64,000 nt of DNA, from assembly GCA_036741775.1 (NCBI GenBank), contig DAINRQ010000013.1, forward strand, positions 1-64,000, written 5' to 3'. The notes beneath the pieces are model-generated. The model did not search any database and was not told the DNA's origin. It saw only the letters and a program-made list of their open reading frames with translations. The stretch's first letter is position 1. Each line of letters begins with the position of its first letter. Source of the stretch: JAJKIV01 sp036741775 (GTDB lineage: Bacteria > Gemmatimonadota > Gemmatimonadetes > Gemmatimonadales > Gemmatimonadaceae). Both the position numbers and the translations under genes were made by a program. This document shows positions 25,263 to 34,115 of the stretch, piece after piece.

Positions 25263-25350
25263 GCTGCGAGCTGGAAGGCCGGCTGGTGGCTGGCGGGTTG
25301 CTAGCTGCAGCTCCGAGCTGGAAGGCTACTGACAGCGGCTGGCGGCTGGC
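25263..25350 (-). repeat. 88-bp inverted repeat flanking the MoxR operon, right copy
   Basis: Counterpart of 19996-20083 in opposite orientation. The two copies enclose the whole five-gene operon (20095-25185). More GCTGG/CAGCC-rich degenerate sequence follows to about 25430, and no gene is seen in 25186-25558. Confidence 0.85.
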
Positions 25351-25558
25351 AGCCAAGCCCGCAGCCGGACTAGGAGCTCGCGGCCATCGCGCAGCATCTG
25401 CCACCAGCCCCACGCAGCCAGCCCCCAGCCCCGACTTTTGACAACCTGTCCCGGTCCTCTTCCGCTCCTCGCGACCCGCTCACTAACGTAGGCCGCTGGC
25501 ACGACTCGAGCTCACCCACGATCGGCCTCGCTCCGCTCCGGGACGGAGGGCGCACTTC

Positions 25559-25870
25559 ATGGAAGCTGCCATCGCCGCTTGGCTCTACGACGTTGCGATC
25601 CGCGCGTTCGGCATCTCGCTCGCACTCGTGCTCGTCATCGACCTCGCCTACGCGATGGTGCTGTTCGCGACGCGTGATCGCGGCATCGTGAATCGCTGGA
25701 CTTCGCGGGTTCTCGCCGTGAACCTCGTCCTTGCCGGTACGGGTGTGGGCGTGCCGGTGCTCGCCCTCGGATCGCGCGTGGTGGTCGGCGTGCTCGTGCC
25801 GTTCATTCCGACACACTCGGACGCGATCGTCAGGCGGGACGAGGCGGCCGGACGCGCGCTAAGCCGTTGA
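25559..25870 (+). CDS. Small two-helix membrane protein
   Basis: 103 residues from ATG 25559. Two hydrophobic segments are visible: AFGISLALVLVIDLAYAMVL and VLAVNLVLAGTGVGVPVLAL followed by VVVGVLVPF. A charged C-terminal tail ends RRDEAAGRALSR. No family recognised. Coding quality (GC-rich third positions) and the clean start suggest a real gene. It stands alone between the MoxR operon and the DUF5916 gene. Confidence 0.55.
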   Translation: MEAAIAAWLYDVAIRAFGISLALVLVIDLAYAMVLFATRDRGIVNRWTSRVLAVNLVLAGTGVGVPVLALGSRVVVGVLVPFIPTHSDAIVRRDEAAGRALSR

Positions 25871-26002
25871 CTGAATCCGTACGCGCGACTGTGGGCCGGT
25901 CCGCAGCGCGGCGTAAACCCGCGCATCAGGTTAGCAAATAGCTGACATCGCTGTCGCTTGTCCCGGTTCCCTGCGGCGGGGCTCGGTGGCTATCGTACGA
26001 AG

Positions 26003-28633
26003 ATGCGACTCATCCCCGCCGCGGTGCTAACGGCGGCACTGGCTACACCCGTTCTCGCACAGGAAGTCGCCGACCACGCCACGTCCGCCCCAGTCGTCAC
26101 GGTCGTCCGTGCCCGAGGCGGGGTGCGGGTGGACGGACGGCTCGACGAAGCCGCGTGGAACGCCGCTGTGCCCGCGACGACGTTCACCCAGCGCGATCCG
26201 ATCGCGGGGGAGCCAGCCACCGAGCGGACCGAGGTCCGCCTCGTCTACGACGGCGACGCGGTGTACGTCGGCGCCCGCCTCCACGACTCGAGCGGCCGCG
26301 TGAGCACGCGACTCGGCCGGCGGGACAGTGACCTCGATGGCTCCGACTGGTTCATCGTCACGCTGGACAGCTATCACGACCACCTGACCGGCTTTTCGTT
26401 CGGCGTGAACCCCAGCGGCGTTAGGCGCGACGGCAAGGTCAGCGGGGGCAATGACGACGATGACAGCTCGTGGGACCCCATCTGGGAGGCCGCGGCGACC
26501 CACGACGCTGGCGGGTGGACGGCCGAGATGCGCATTCCGCTCAGTCAGCTTCGCTTTCGCAAGACCGACGAGCAGACGTGGGGCATCCAGCTCGTGCGCG
26601 AAATCGCCCGCAACAACGAGGAGAGCTGGTTCGCGTTCACCCCCAAGAGTGAGCGCGCGGGCGTCGCGCGCTACGGACATCTCACGGGACTGAGCGGGCT
26701 CGTGCCGCGCGGGCGCCTCGAGCTTCTGCCGTACGTGGTGACGCGCGCCCGCTTCGACACGCCGCCACAGGACGACGACGTCACCTTCGACAACCCATAC
26801 CGGGACGGCTCCGAACAGACGGCCGACCTGGGCCTCGACCTCAAGTATCGCGTCGCGAGCAACATCACGCTCGACGCAACCGTGAACCCCGATTTCGGGC
26901 AGGTGGAGGTCGATCCGGCCGTCGTGAATCTGACGGCGTTCGAGACCCGGTTCGAGGAGCGACGCCCGTTCTTCATCGAGGGGGCCGAGATCTTCAATTT
27001 CGGCGGCGCGGAGCTGTTTTACTCGCGGCGGATCGGCGCGCCCCCACCGGGGCGCGTGCCATCGAGCTCGGTGTACGATGACATGCCCGAGAACTCGACG
27101 ATCCTCGCGGCGGCGAAGCTGTCGGGAAAGGCGGGCGGATGGTCCTTGGCGGTCCTCGATGGCGTCACGGGACGCGAGCGCGCGTCGTACGTCAACGCCG
27201 ATGGGCTCAGTGGTAAAGCCGAAGTCGCCCCGCTGTCGAATTACTTCGTAGGCCGAGCGCGTCGAGAGATGCGTGCGGGGCAGACAGTGGTGGGCGGCAT
27301 GGCGACGGCGGTCCATCGCCACCTCGACGATGACGCGCTGGCTGCACGCGTGCGATCACGTGCCTTCGCCGGCGGCATCGACTTCGTACACGAGTGGGCC
27401 GATCGGAAGTGGTCGGTGAGCGGGTACGTCGCGGGCTCGCACATCGCCGGCTCGCGCGGGGTGATCGAGGCAGCGCAGCGGTCGTCGGCGCGCTATTACC
27501 AGCGGCCGGACGCCACGCACCTGACGCTCGACCCGTCGGCGACGGCGCTCGCGGGGTTCGCTAGCTCGCTCGAGCTCGACCGCGAGGCTGGTGAGCATTG
27601 GCGCGGTGACATCAACATCTCCACCATCAGCCCCGGGTTCGAGACGAACGACCTCGGCTTCCAGTCGCGCGCCGACGAGCACGCCGCGAGTGCGACCATC
27701 GAGTACGTCCACGAGGAACCGGGACGCGTGCTGCGCGAGTGGAACCTCGAGGCGGGGCCACGATTCGCGTGGAACTACGATGGCGACCGCACGGTCACGC
27801 GTCTCAACCTCGAAGGATTCTTCCAGTTTCTCAACTACTGGGACTTCGACTTCGAGCTGAACCGCGAGCTCGAGGCGCTCGATGACCGCCTCACGCGAGG
27901 CGGGCCGCTCGTGCGCATCCCTGCGCGCAACTACGTGTCGGTGGGTGTGGAGACGGACGAACGAAAGACCTGGACCGTCGAGGCGAACGCTGACCGATGG
28001 TGGGGGCCGGCCGCGAATACTCTGTCGTTAGGCCTGGAGCTCGGCGTCAAGCCGGCGCCGAACTGGTTCATCTCGCTGTCGCCGGAGTATTCGCGCGAGC
28101 GCGCGCCGAACCAGTTCGTCACGTCGGTCGCGGACGTGCTCGCGCCGACCTTCGGTCGGCGCTACGTCTTCGCGGACCTGGACCAGAAGGAGCTGTCGCT
28201 CGCCACACACGTGAACGTGACGTTCACGCCGGGCCTCACGCTGGAGGCGTTCGCTCGCCCGTTCATCGGCAGCGGCACGTTCGCGGGTTTGAAGCAGCTC
28301 GGTCGCGCGCGCACGTTCGACTTCGACCGCTACGACGACATTGGCACGGTCACACCCGAGGGTGACGGGCTCCTGATCGACCCCGACGGCGCCGGGCCGG
28401 CGCAAGCGTTCGAGGTGGACGACGAGACGTTCACGACGCGATCCCTGCGCGGGAGCGCGGTGTTGCGCTGGGAGTGGCGCCCGGGCTCGACGCTGTTCCT
28501 CGTGTGGCAGCAGCAGCGCGAGATCGAGGACGGCCGAGGTGACGTGCGAGTGGGCCGGGACCTGCGCGACCTCGGGCGCGCGCGACCGGACAATGTATTC
28601 GTAGCAAAAGTGAGTTGGTGGTTCAATCCGTAA
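26003..28633 (+). CDS. Secreted DUF5916 protein with CBM9-like N-terminus
   Basis: 876 residues from ATG 26003 (an in-frame GTG at 25958 lacks a signal peptide at its start). RLIPAAVLTAALATPVLAQ is a signal peptide. Residues about 35-220 resemble the carbohydrate-binding family 9 fold: VDGRLDEAAWNAAVPATTF, then VRLVYDGDAVYVGARLHDS. The rest is DUF5916 (DATVNPDFGQVEVDPAVVNL, then RRPFFIEGAEIF), whose C-terminal half looks like an outer-membrane beta-barrel, with alternating strands and the terminal VAKVSWWFNP ending in an aromatic-rich strand. Probably a surface barrel; ligand unknown. A stem-loop follows 12 bp after the stop. Confidence 0.88.
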   Translation: MRLIPAAVLTAALATPVLAQEVADHATSAPVVTVVRARGGVRVDGRLDEAAWNAAVPATTFTQRDPIAGEPATERTEVRLVYDGDAVYVGARLHDSSGRVSTRLGRRDSDLDGSDWFIVTLDSYHDHLTGFSFGVNPSGVRRDGKVSGGNDDDDSSWDPIWEAAATHDAGGWTAEMRIPLSQLRFRKTDEQTWGIQLVREIARNNEESWFAFTPKSERAGVARYGHLTGLSGLVPRGRLELLPYVVTRARFDTPPQDDDVTFDNPYRDGSEQTADLGLDLKYRVASNITLDATVNPDFGQVEVDPAVVNLTAFETRFEERRPFFIEGAEIFNFGGAELFYSRRIGAPPPGRVPSSSVYDDMPENSTILAAAKLSGKAGGWSLAVLDGVTGRERASYVNADGLSGKAEVAPLSNYFVGRARREMRAGQTVVGGMATAVHRHLDDDALAARVRSRAFAGGIDFVHEWADRKWSVSGYVAGSHIAGSRGVIEAAQRSSARYYQRPDATHLTLDPSATALAGFASSLELDREAGEHWRGDINISTISPGFETNDLGFQSRADEHAASATIEYVHEEPGRVLREWNLEAGPRFAWNYDGDRTVTRLNLEGFFQFLNYWDFDFELNRELEALDDRLTRGGPLVRIPARNYVSVGVETDERKTWTVEANADRWWGPAANTLSLGLELGVKPAPNWFISLSPEYSRERAPNQFVTSVADVLAPTFGRRYVFADLDQKELSLATHVNVTFTPGLTLEAFARPFIGSGTFAGLKQLGRARTFDFDRYDDIGTVTPEGDGLLIDPDGAGPAQAFEVDDETFTTRSLRGSAVLRWEWRPGSTLFLVWQQQREIEDGRGDVRVGRDLRDLGRARPDNVFVAKVSWWFNP

Positions 28634-28644
28634 GGCGGACTGCT

Positions 28645-28695
28645 AACGGCGCAAGACCTTTAAGGGCGCAGGGCCGTTAGGGGTCTTGCGCCGTT
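28645..28695. terminator. Bidirectional stem-loop between convergent genes
   Basis: AACGGCGCAAGACC (28645-28658) and GGTCTTGCGCCGTT (28682-28695) are exact complements (14 bp) around a 23-base loop that contains CGTTAGG. It lies between the convergent genes ending at 28633 and 28702, which fits a shared terminator; the T-tract is short on both sides. Confidence 0.65.
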
Positions 28696-28701
28696 TGCAG
28701 T

Positions 28702-29391
28702 TCAGTTGGCGGCAAAGCAGTAGAAGAGCCCTGCCCCACCAGTCGCGACGAGATCCTGCTGACTGCAACTCCGGCTCGCGTGCGCGGCGTTCCACGACGA
28801 ATTCCCCCCGCCCGAGCGATCGTGATGGCCAACGATCGCCGAACCCGCCGAGTTGCTCGTCCAGTTGTTACACGTCGTGTTCGCCGCGCTGCCGAGGAGC
28901 ACGCGGCCGTGCGAGTCCGAGCCGGTGAGGATGTCGTGCTGGTTCGGGGTGTCGCCCCGCCCGTTCACCGGCTGCCCCTTCTCGTTCAGCGCGAACTCCT
29001 TGTTGATCGAGTTGCGATCGCGATGGACGTCGCCGTGCAGGTCCGCGACGCTCCAGGCGATGAGCGCACCGCGGGCGTTGTACCACGGTCCGTCGCCAAT
29101 GCGATCGCGGGCGTTCACGGCTGGACGGCCGGCCGCCGGCGCGGCGCTCAGGTACGCGTGCCACGTGCGGCTCCCCGCACCCGCGGCCTGCGCGAGCTGC
29201 TGGCAATGTTGATCCGCTCCTTCCAGACCACCGAGATTGGCGCCGTCGCCTTTACCGACGCTCGTGATGAAGAAGCCCATAGGTTGCTGCGGCTGCTGCT
29301 GTTGGGCTGGCGTGCCGGTCGCCTGAGCGCCGGCCGTCGAGACGGCGACGAGCGCCAACGCGGGGAGGATGCGCGAAATCGGCTGACTCAT
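28702..29391 (-). CDS. Secreted endostatin/lectin-like protein
   Basis: 229 residues from ATG 29391. Signal peptide SRILPALALVAVSTAGAQA, then a Gln/Pro-rich spacer, then a domain with the pattern of endostatin/DUF1554-type C-lectin-like folds: FFITSVGKGDGANLGGLEGA then DQHCQQLAQAAGAG, WHAYLSAAP, NARDRIGDGPWYN, HDILTGSD, TCNNWTSNSAG and a C-terminal SCSQQDLVATGGAGLFYCFA. The four cysteines are spaced as two disulfides in that fold. Probably a periplasmic or surface binding protein; no enzymatic motif is visible. It converges with the DUF5916 gene and is divergent from the amidohydrolase. Confidence 0.68.
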   Translation of the reverse strand: MSQPISRILPALALVAVSTAGAQATGTPAQQQQPQQPMGFFITSVGKGDGANLGGLEGADQHCQQLAQAAGAGSRTWHAYLSAAPAAGRPAVNARDRIGDGPWYNARGALIAWSVADLHGDVHRDRNSINKEFALNEKGQPVNGRGDTPNQHDILTGSDSHGRVLLGSAANTTCNNWTSNSAGSAIVGHHDRSGGGNSSWNAAHASRSCSQQDLVATGGAGLFYCFAAN

Positions 29392-29481
29392 CCGGGAGAC
29401 TCCGTTCGGGTTGAACCGATACATTGGCCACGCCGGTTCCCATTTGGAATGGCCGGCGATGATAGCCAAGTGTCAGGTGCC

Positions 29482-29503
29482 GTCATTCCGAGCTCGGAAC
29501 GAC
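29482..29503. repeat. GTCATTCCGAG palindrome in the promoter region
   Basis: GTCATTCCGAG followed directly by CTCGGAACGAC, which is its reverse complement with one mismatch. Same word family as 21425-21519 and 34116-34242. It lies 30 bp upstream of the amidohydrolase start. Confidence 0.6.
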
Positions 29504-29532
29504 TACTTTCGCCGTCCCTCGCACAGACAACC

Positions 29533-30930
29533 ATGCTCACACTCATCGCCGCCGCGCTTCTCGCCCAGCCCGGCCCTGGCATCCGGCAGTTCATTGCCGT
29601 CTCCGACTCGATCGTCGCGCTCACGAACGTTCGCGTCATCGACGGCACCGGCGCGCCCGCGCGAACCGGCCAGACCCTGGTGCTGAAGGGCGGCGTGATT
29701 CAGGCTGTCGGCAACGTCAGTCAGGTGACCGTGCCGCCCGGCGCGCGCACGCTCGATCTCGACGGCCGCACCGTCATGCCCGGCTACGTGATGCTCCACG
29801 AGCATCTCTTCTACCCGTCGGGCGGCGGCGCCATCTACAACGAGCAGGGCTACAGCTTCCCCAGGCTCTACCTGGCCGGCGGCGTCACGACCATGCGCAC
29901 CGGTGGCAATATGGCCGGGTACGCCGACATCAACATCAAGCGAGCCATCGACGCCGGCACGATGCTCGGACCGGCGATCGACGTCACTGCCCCCTACCTC
30001 GAGGGCCCGGGACTCCCGATTCCGCAGGTGAAGGCGCTGCGCGGCCCCGACGATGCGCGGAAGATGGTCGCGTACTGGGCCGACGAGGGCGCGACGTCGT
30101 TCAAGGCCTACATGAACATCAGCCGCGCGGCCCTCGGCGCGGCCATCGACGAGGCGCACACACGTGGGCTCAAGGTCACCGGCCACCTCTGCTCGATCAC
30201 GTTCCGCGAGGCGGCAGCGTTAGGCATCGACGACCTCGAGCACGGGTTCGTCGTGGCCAGCGACTTCGTGCCCGACAAGAAGCCCGATGAGTGCCCGACC
30301 ACTCCCTTCGCGGTGCAGCGGTCCATCGCGTCGCTCGACGTGAACGGTGCTCCGGTGCGGGACCTGATCGCGGAGCTCGTGAAGCGACGCGTGGCCATTA
30401 CATCGACCCTCACGATATTCGAGACCTTCGTCCGCGCGCGGCCCGGCGCGAGCGCGCATGCGCTGGAGGCGATGCTCCCCGAGGCGCGCCGGCAGTACGA
30501 GCAGTCGCGCGCCGGCATCCCGCCTTTCATCGACAGCCTGTTCACGGTGGTCCTTCGGAAGGAGATGCAGCTCGAGAAGATGTTCGCGGACGCGGGCGGA
30601 CTCCTCGTCGTGGGGACGGACCCCACCGGGTTCGGCGGCGTCGTCGCCGGCTACTCGAACCAGCGCGCGCTCGAGCTCCTGGTGGAGGCCGGCTTCACGC
30701 CGCTCGAGGCGATCAGGATCGCGACCCTGAACGGAGCAACGTACCTCGGCCGCGAGGCACGGATCGGCAGCATCGCGGTGGGGAAGCAGGCCGATCTCGT
30801 CGTGGTCCGCGGCGACCCGTCCACGAGCATCGGCGACGTGAAGAACGTCGAGCTCGTGTTCAAGCAGGGGGTTGGCTACGACTCCCCAAAGATCTTCGCG
30901 TCGGTCAAGGGGCGGGTGGGGCTACACTAG
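29533..30930 (+). CDS. Secreted metal-dependent amidohydrolase
   Basis: 465 residues from ATG 29533. The N-terminus MLTLIAAALLAQPGP looks like a short signal peptide. The imidazolonepropionase-like amidohydrolase fold is clear: ALTNVRVIDGTG, then the metal-binding HEH at residues 89-91 (TVMPGYVMLHEHLF), GGVTTMRTGG, a candidate carbamylated lysine in SFKAYMN, histidines in KVTGHLCS and DDLEHGF, and an Asp in VVGTDPTGFGG. It ends with IGSIAVGKQADLVVVRGDP. Such periplasmic enzymes cleave cyclic amides or dipeptide-like substrates; specificity unknown. It is followed 79 bp later by the multicopper oxidase. Confidence 0.9.
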   Translation: MLTLIAAALLAQPGPGIRQFIAVSDSIVALTNVRVIDGTGAPARTGQTLVLKGGVIQAVGNVSQVTVPPGARTLDLDGRTVMPGYVMLHEHLFYPSGGGAIYNEQGYSFPRLYLAGGVTTMRTGGNMAGYADINIKRAIDAGTMLGPAIDVTAPYLEGPGLPIPQVKALRGPDDARKMVAYWADEGATSFKAYMNISRAALGAAIDEAHTRGLKVTGHLCSITFREAAALGIDDLEHGFVVASDFVPDKKPDECPTTPFAVQRSIASLDVNGAPVRDLIAELVKRRVAITSTLTIFETFVRARPGASAHALEAMLPEARRQYEQSRAGIPPFIDSLFTVVLRKEMQLEKMFADAGGLLVVGTDPTGFGGVVAGYSNQRALELLVEAGFTPLEAIRIATLNGATYLGREARIGSIAVGKQADLVVVRGDPSTSIGDVKNVELVFKQGVGYDSPKIFASVKGRVGLH

Positions 30931-31009
30931 CAAACGAGGGCATCTCACCGCCAGATTAGCCGACCGCCGATCCGATGCCGGGTTCGCGAAAACCTCTCCG
31001 CGGAGCCCC

Positions 31010-32848
31010 ATGCGTCCGGTCCTGGCCGTCGCACTCGTCCTGCTTGCGTCGTTCTCCCCCTCGCAGCCGGCCGAGCTGCCCATCGTCGCACCGAACGACA
31101 ACCGCGTCAGCGCCGGTGTGCGCCGAGGCGACACGCTCGTGCTCGACCTCGTGGTGAACCGGGCGACCTGGTATCCCGAAGCCGACGGCGGCCGCTCGAT
31201 CGTCGTCGAGGCACTCGCCGAGGAAGGCAAGGCGCCGCAGGTTCCGGCGCCGCTCATCCGCGTCCGCGCGGGTACTCACATCGTCGCGACCGTTCGGAAT
31301 GCCCTGACCGACTCGACCGTGACGGTGAAGGGCCTGCACAGCCGGCCGGCGGCGACGTGGGGGGACATGCGGCTTGGCCCCGGCGAGCGGCACACCATCC
31401 GCTTCACGGCGACCACGCCCGGCACGTACATGTATTACGCCGTCGCTGGCAACATTGACCCCGACAAGTTCGAGCGCGAGACGACGGGCGGCGCGTTCAT
31501 CGTCGATCCCGCTGGCGTGCCCGCGACCGACCGCATCTTCGTCGTCAACATCTGGGGCGAATACAAGGACTCCCTGACGTACCGGAACGCGCTCGCGGTC
31601 AATGGCAAGACCTGGCCCCACACCGAGCGGCTGTTCGCATCGTTAGGCGACAGCGTCCGGTACCGCGTCGTGAACGCGAGCGTCCGCGTTCACCCGATGC
31701 ATCTGCACGGCATGTACTTCCGCGTCGATGGTCGCGGTAACGGACTGGCCGACACGACCTACACGCCGGAGCGTCAGCGGCTCGCCGCCACCGAAGACAT
31801 GCTTCCGGGCACCACCATGAGCATGGTGTGGTACGCGGACCGCCCCGGGAACTGGCTGCTGCACTGCCATCTCGCGTTTCACGTGATTCCCGAGGCCAGC
31901 CTGCTCGACGCCCCGCCCCCCGAAGCGAAGCACGCGCTCTCGCACGACGCGAACGTGCACATGGTCGGGCTCATCATGGGCATCACGGTGAAGCCGCGGA
32001 CGGCGTGGACCGAGCCGCCGCGCACGGATCCGCAGACCATTCGGCTGCTCGTACAGGAGGGGAAGCGGCGCGGCCGCAGCGAGCAAGCGATGGGATTCGT
32101 CATGGCGAGCGGTGACACCGCACCGCCGAGCGATTCGGTGCAGATCCCGGGTCCGGTGCTCGTCCTCACACGCGGGCGTCCTGCCGACATCACGGTCGTC
32201 AACCGCCTGTCGGAGCCGACGGGCATCCACTGGCACGGCATCGAGCTCGAGAGCTACTCCGACGGCGTCGTCGGCTGGAGCGGCATGGATCTACGTTTAG
32301 CGCCGCCGATCGCGCCTAACGACTCGTTTGTCGCCCGCCTGACGCTCCCGCGCGCCGGCACGTTCATGTACCACACGCATCTCGGTGATCTCATCCAGCT
32401 CACGAGCGGCATGTACGGCGCGATCGTGGTCCTCGAGCCCGGCCAGCGGTTCGACGCCACGCGCGATCACGTGTACGTATTCGGCTGGGACGGCCCACAC
32501 GAACCGGCACAGATGCTCGTGAATGGCGATTCCGCCGTGCCGCCCAAGACGCTGGCGGCAGGCGTGAAGCACCGGCTGCGATTCGTGAACATCGGCCCCG
32601 CACCGTACGTGCGCGTGACGCTCATGCGCGACACGTCGGTCGTCCGATGGCGTGCGGTCGCGAAGGACGGAGCCGACCTCGCTCCCGCCGTGGCGATAGA
32701 ACGAGCAGCGGTGGTCATGCTCAATGTTGGCGAAACGTACGACTTCGAGTTCGACGCCCGAGAGCCGGGCGAGTACGTCCTGCAGATGAACCAGTTGAAC
32801 AGGACCGGACCGCCGGTTCGACGCCCGCAACGGCTCATCGTGCGCTGA
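31010..32848 (+). CDS. Multicopper oxidase with swapped order of copper motifs (paralogue 1)
   Basis: 612 residues from ATG 31010 with a signal peptide (RPVLAVALVLLASFSPSQPA). Four cupredoxin-like domains can be traced. Domain 1 (about 25-165) has the laccase N-terminal pattern (VPAPLIRVRAGTHIVATVRN) but has lost its ligands (KGLHSRPA, MYYAVAG). Domain 2 (about 170-335) carries HPMHLHG (228-234) and HCHLAFH (285-291), normally at the C-terminus of laccases. Domain 3 carries HWHG (407-410) and HTHLG (455-459), normally at the N-terminus. Domain 4 has no ligands. All type 1, 2 and 3 copper ligands are therefore present but in the order 3-4-1-2. Likely a periplasmic oxidase. A paralogue lies at 61025. 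Confidence 0.9.
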   Translation: MRPVLAVALVLLASFSPSQPAELPIVAPNDNRVSAGVRRGDTLVLDLVVNRATWYPEADGGRSIVVEALAEEGKAPQVPAPLIRVRAGTHIVATVRNALTDSTVTVKGLHSRPAATWGDMRLGPGERHTIRFTATTPGTYMYYAVAGNIDPDKFERETTGGAFIVDPAGVPATDRIFVVNIWGEYKDSLTYRNALAVNGKTWPHTERLFASLGDSVRYRVVNASVRVHPMHLHGMYFRVDGRGNGLADTTYTPERQRLAATEDMLPGTTMSMVWYADRPGNWLLHCHLAFHVIPEASLLDAPPPEAKHALSHDANVHMVGLIMGITVKPRTAWTEPPRTDPQTIRLLVQEGKRRGRSEQAMGFVMASGDTAPPSDSVQIPGPVLVLTRGRPADITVVNRLSEPTGIHWHGIELESYSDGVVGWSGMDLRLAPPIAPNDSFVARLTLPRAGTFMYHTHLGDLIQLTSGMYGAIVVLEPGQRFDATRDHVYVFGWDGPHEPAQMLVNGDSAVPPKTLAAGVKHRLRFVNIGPAPYVRVTLMRDTSVVRWRAVAKDGADLAPAVAIERAAVVMLNVGETYDFEFDAREPGEYVLQMNQLNRTGPPVRRPQRLIVR

Positions 32849-32951
32849 AGGGATACTCGACGACGGGACGGCCGGAGGCCGATTCACGGGCTGAAACCAC
32901 CCGGTGCTCCCGTCGTACTCCCGAGTGGACACCTCACCCTGGGAGCCGCTC

Positions 32952-34109
32952 GTGACCTTTCGTCCCACCCGAATGGCGGCCGTCGCACTCGGCGCCGCCC
33001 TCCTGGCTGTCCCTGCCTCCAGCCTCGCCGCGCAACGAGACAACGATAACGGCCCCAGTCTCGACCTCGGAATCAACGGCGTGGGGCTGAGCATCGGTGA
33101 CTCCCGGCGGTGGACCGGGCTCCGAATCAACTATAGAGACTCGCGCCTGGACGAGGCGAACGGCATCAACCTCACCCTCTGGTACCCGTACGAGGGTGGC
33201 GCGGGTGACGTGAACGGGCTCGCACTCGGGCTTCCCACGACCGGCGCGCGCAGGCTCACCGGTGCCGCGATCAGCGTCTTCGGCTTCGGGGTCGAGGAGC
33301 GCTTCACCGGGATCGGCCTCGCGGGGCTCGGCATGGGCGGCGGCGGAGACATGAAGGGGATCATGCTCGCCGGCCTCGGGATGGGTGGAGGCGGCGACAT
33401 CAGCGGCATCAGCGTCGCCGGCCTCGGTATGGGCGGCGGCGGCAATCTCCGCGGGATTGCCATTGGTGGACTCGGCGCTGGTATGGGCGGTGACCTCGAA
33501 GGCCTGTTCATCGGCGGGTTGGGCGCCGGTGGTGGCGGCAATGTGCGAGGGATCGGCATCGGCGGGCTGGGCTTCGGCGCCGGCGGGGATTTCACGGGAG
33601 CGGCGATCGGCGGACTTGGCGTCGGCGCTGGCGGGAATGGGAAAGGGCTCCTCTTCGGTGGGCTTGGCGCCGGCCTCGGTGGTGATTTCGAGGGGATCGC
33701 GATCGGCGGAGCGGGCGTCGGCACCGGGGGCGACATCACCGGTATCGTGATCGGCGGGCTCGGCGCCGGGTTCGGCGGGACGCTCAAGGGGCTCGGGATC
33801 GGCGGCCTCGGGATCGGGGGCTCGCGCATCCGCGGCGTCGCGATCGGGGGCGTCGGCGTCGGGGGCCAGGACATCAAAGGCGGGGTGATCACGCCTGGCA
33901 TCTTCCGGATCGAGGGCGACGGTCGCTTCCAGGGTGTCGCGATCGCCGGGTACAGCCAGATCAAGGGGCAGCACCGCGGGCTGACGATTGGCGTGGTGAA
34001 CTACGCGCGCGAGCTCCGCGGTGTGCAGATCGGGTTGATCAACATCGCGCGGAGCAATCCGCCGGGTTCGCGGGTGCTGCCGGTGTTCAACGCGGACTTC
34101 TCGCGGTAA
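32952..34109 (+). CDS. Secreted 16-residue-repeat surface protein (LA_2272-like)
   Basis: 385 residues from GTG 32952, chosen because GGGAG lies about six bases upstream and it opens the signal peptide (RMAAVALGAALLAVPASSLAA). From about residue 118 to 295 there are ten near-perfect 16-residue units of consensus x-x-G-I-x-I-G-G-L-G-x-G-x-G-G-D (for example FTGIGLAGLGMGGGGD), then two shorter ones. The C-terminal GLTIGVVNYARELRGVQIGL then INIA resembles the LA_2272 surface-repeat family. Regular Gly-rich units with alternating hydrophobics suggest a beta-solenoid or barrel-associated surface structure. Function unknown. The long reverse-strand frames here are artefacts of the repeat. Confidence 0.82.
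   Translation: MTFRPTRMAAVALGAALLAVPASSLAAQRDNDNGPSLDLGINGVGLSIGDSRRWTGLRINYRDSRLDEANGINLTLWYPYEGGAGDVNGLALGLPTTGARRLTGAAISVFGFGVEERFTGIGLAGLGMGGGGDMKGIMLAGLGMGGGGDISGISVAGLGMGGGGNLRGIAIGGLGAGMGGDLEGLFIGGLGAGGGGNVRGIGIGGLGFGAGGDFTGAAIGGLGVGAGGNGKGLLFGGLGAGLGGDFEGIAIGGAGVGTGGDITGIVIGGLGAGFGGTLKGLGIGGLGIGGSRIRGVAIGGVGVGGQDIKGGVITPGIFRIEGDGRFQGVAIAGYSQIKGQHRGLTIGVVNYARELRGVQIGLINIARSNPPGSRVLPVFNADFSR
33303..33830 (+). repeat. 48-bp coding tandem repeat (about 11 units)
   Basis: DNA counterpart of the 16-residue protein repeat: a 48-bp period with conserved GGCGGxCTCGGC-type cores. Units are degenerate at the base level but strict in length, consistent with selection on the protein rather than recent slippage. 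Confidence 0.85.
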
Positions 34110-34115
34110 CCCGGT

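Noticed and set aside
33303..33830. CRISPR-like regular repeat
   Set aside because: The 48-bp periodicity is in frame with a coding sequence and there are no distinct spacers.
32934..33974. Long Pro/Ala-rich open frames on the minus strand opposite the repeat protein
   Set aside because: They arise from the GC-rich 48-bp repeat read backwards; no start context, no family, and the plus-strand protein has a signal peptide and conserved units.
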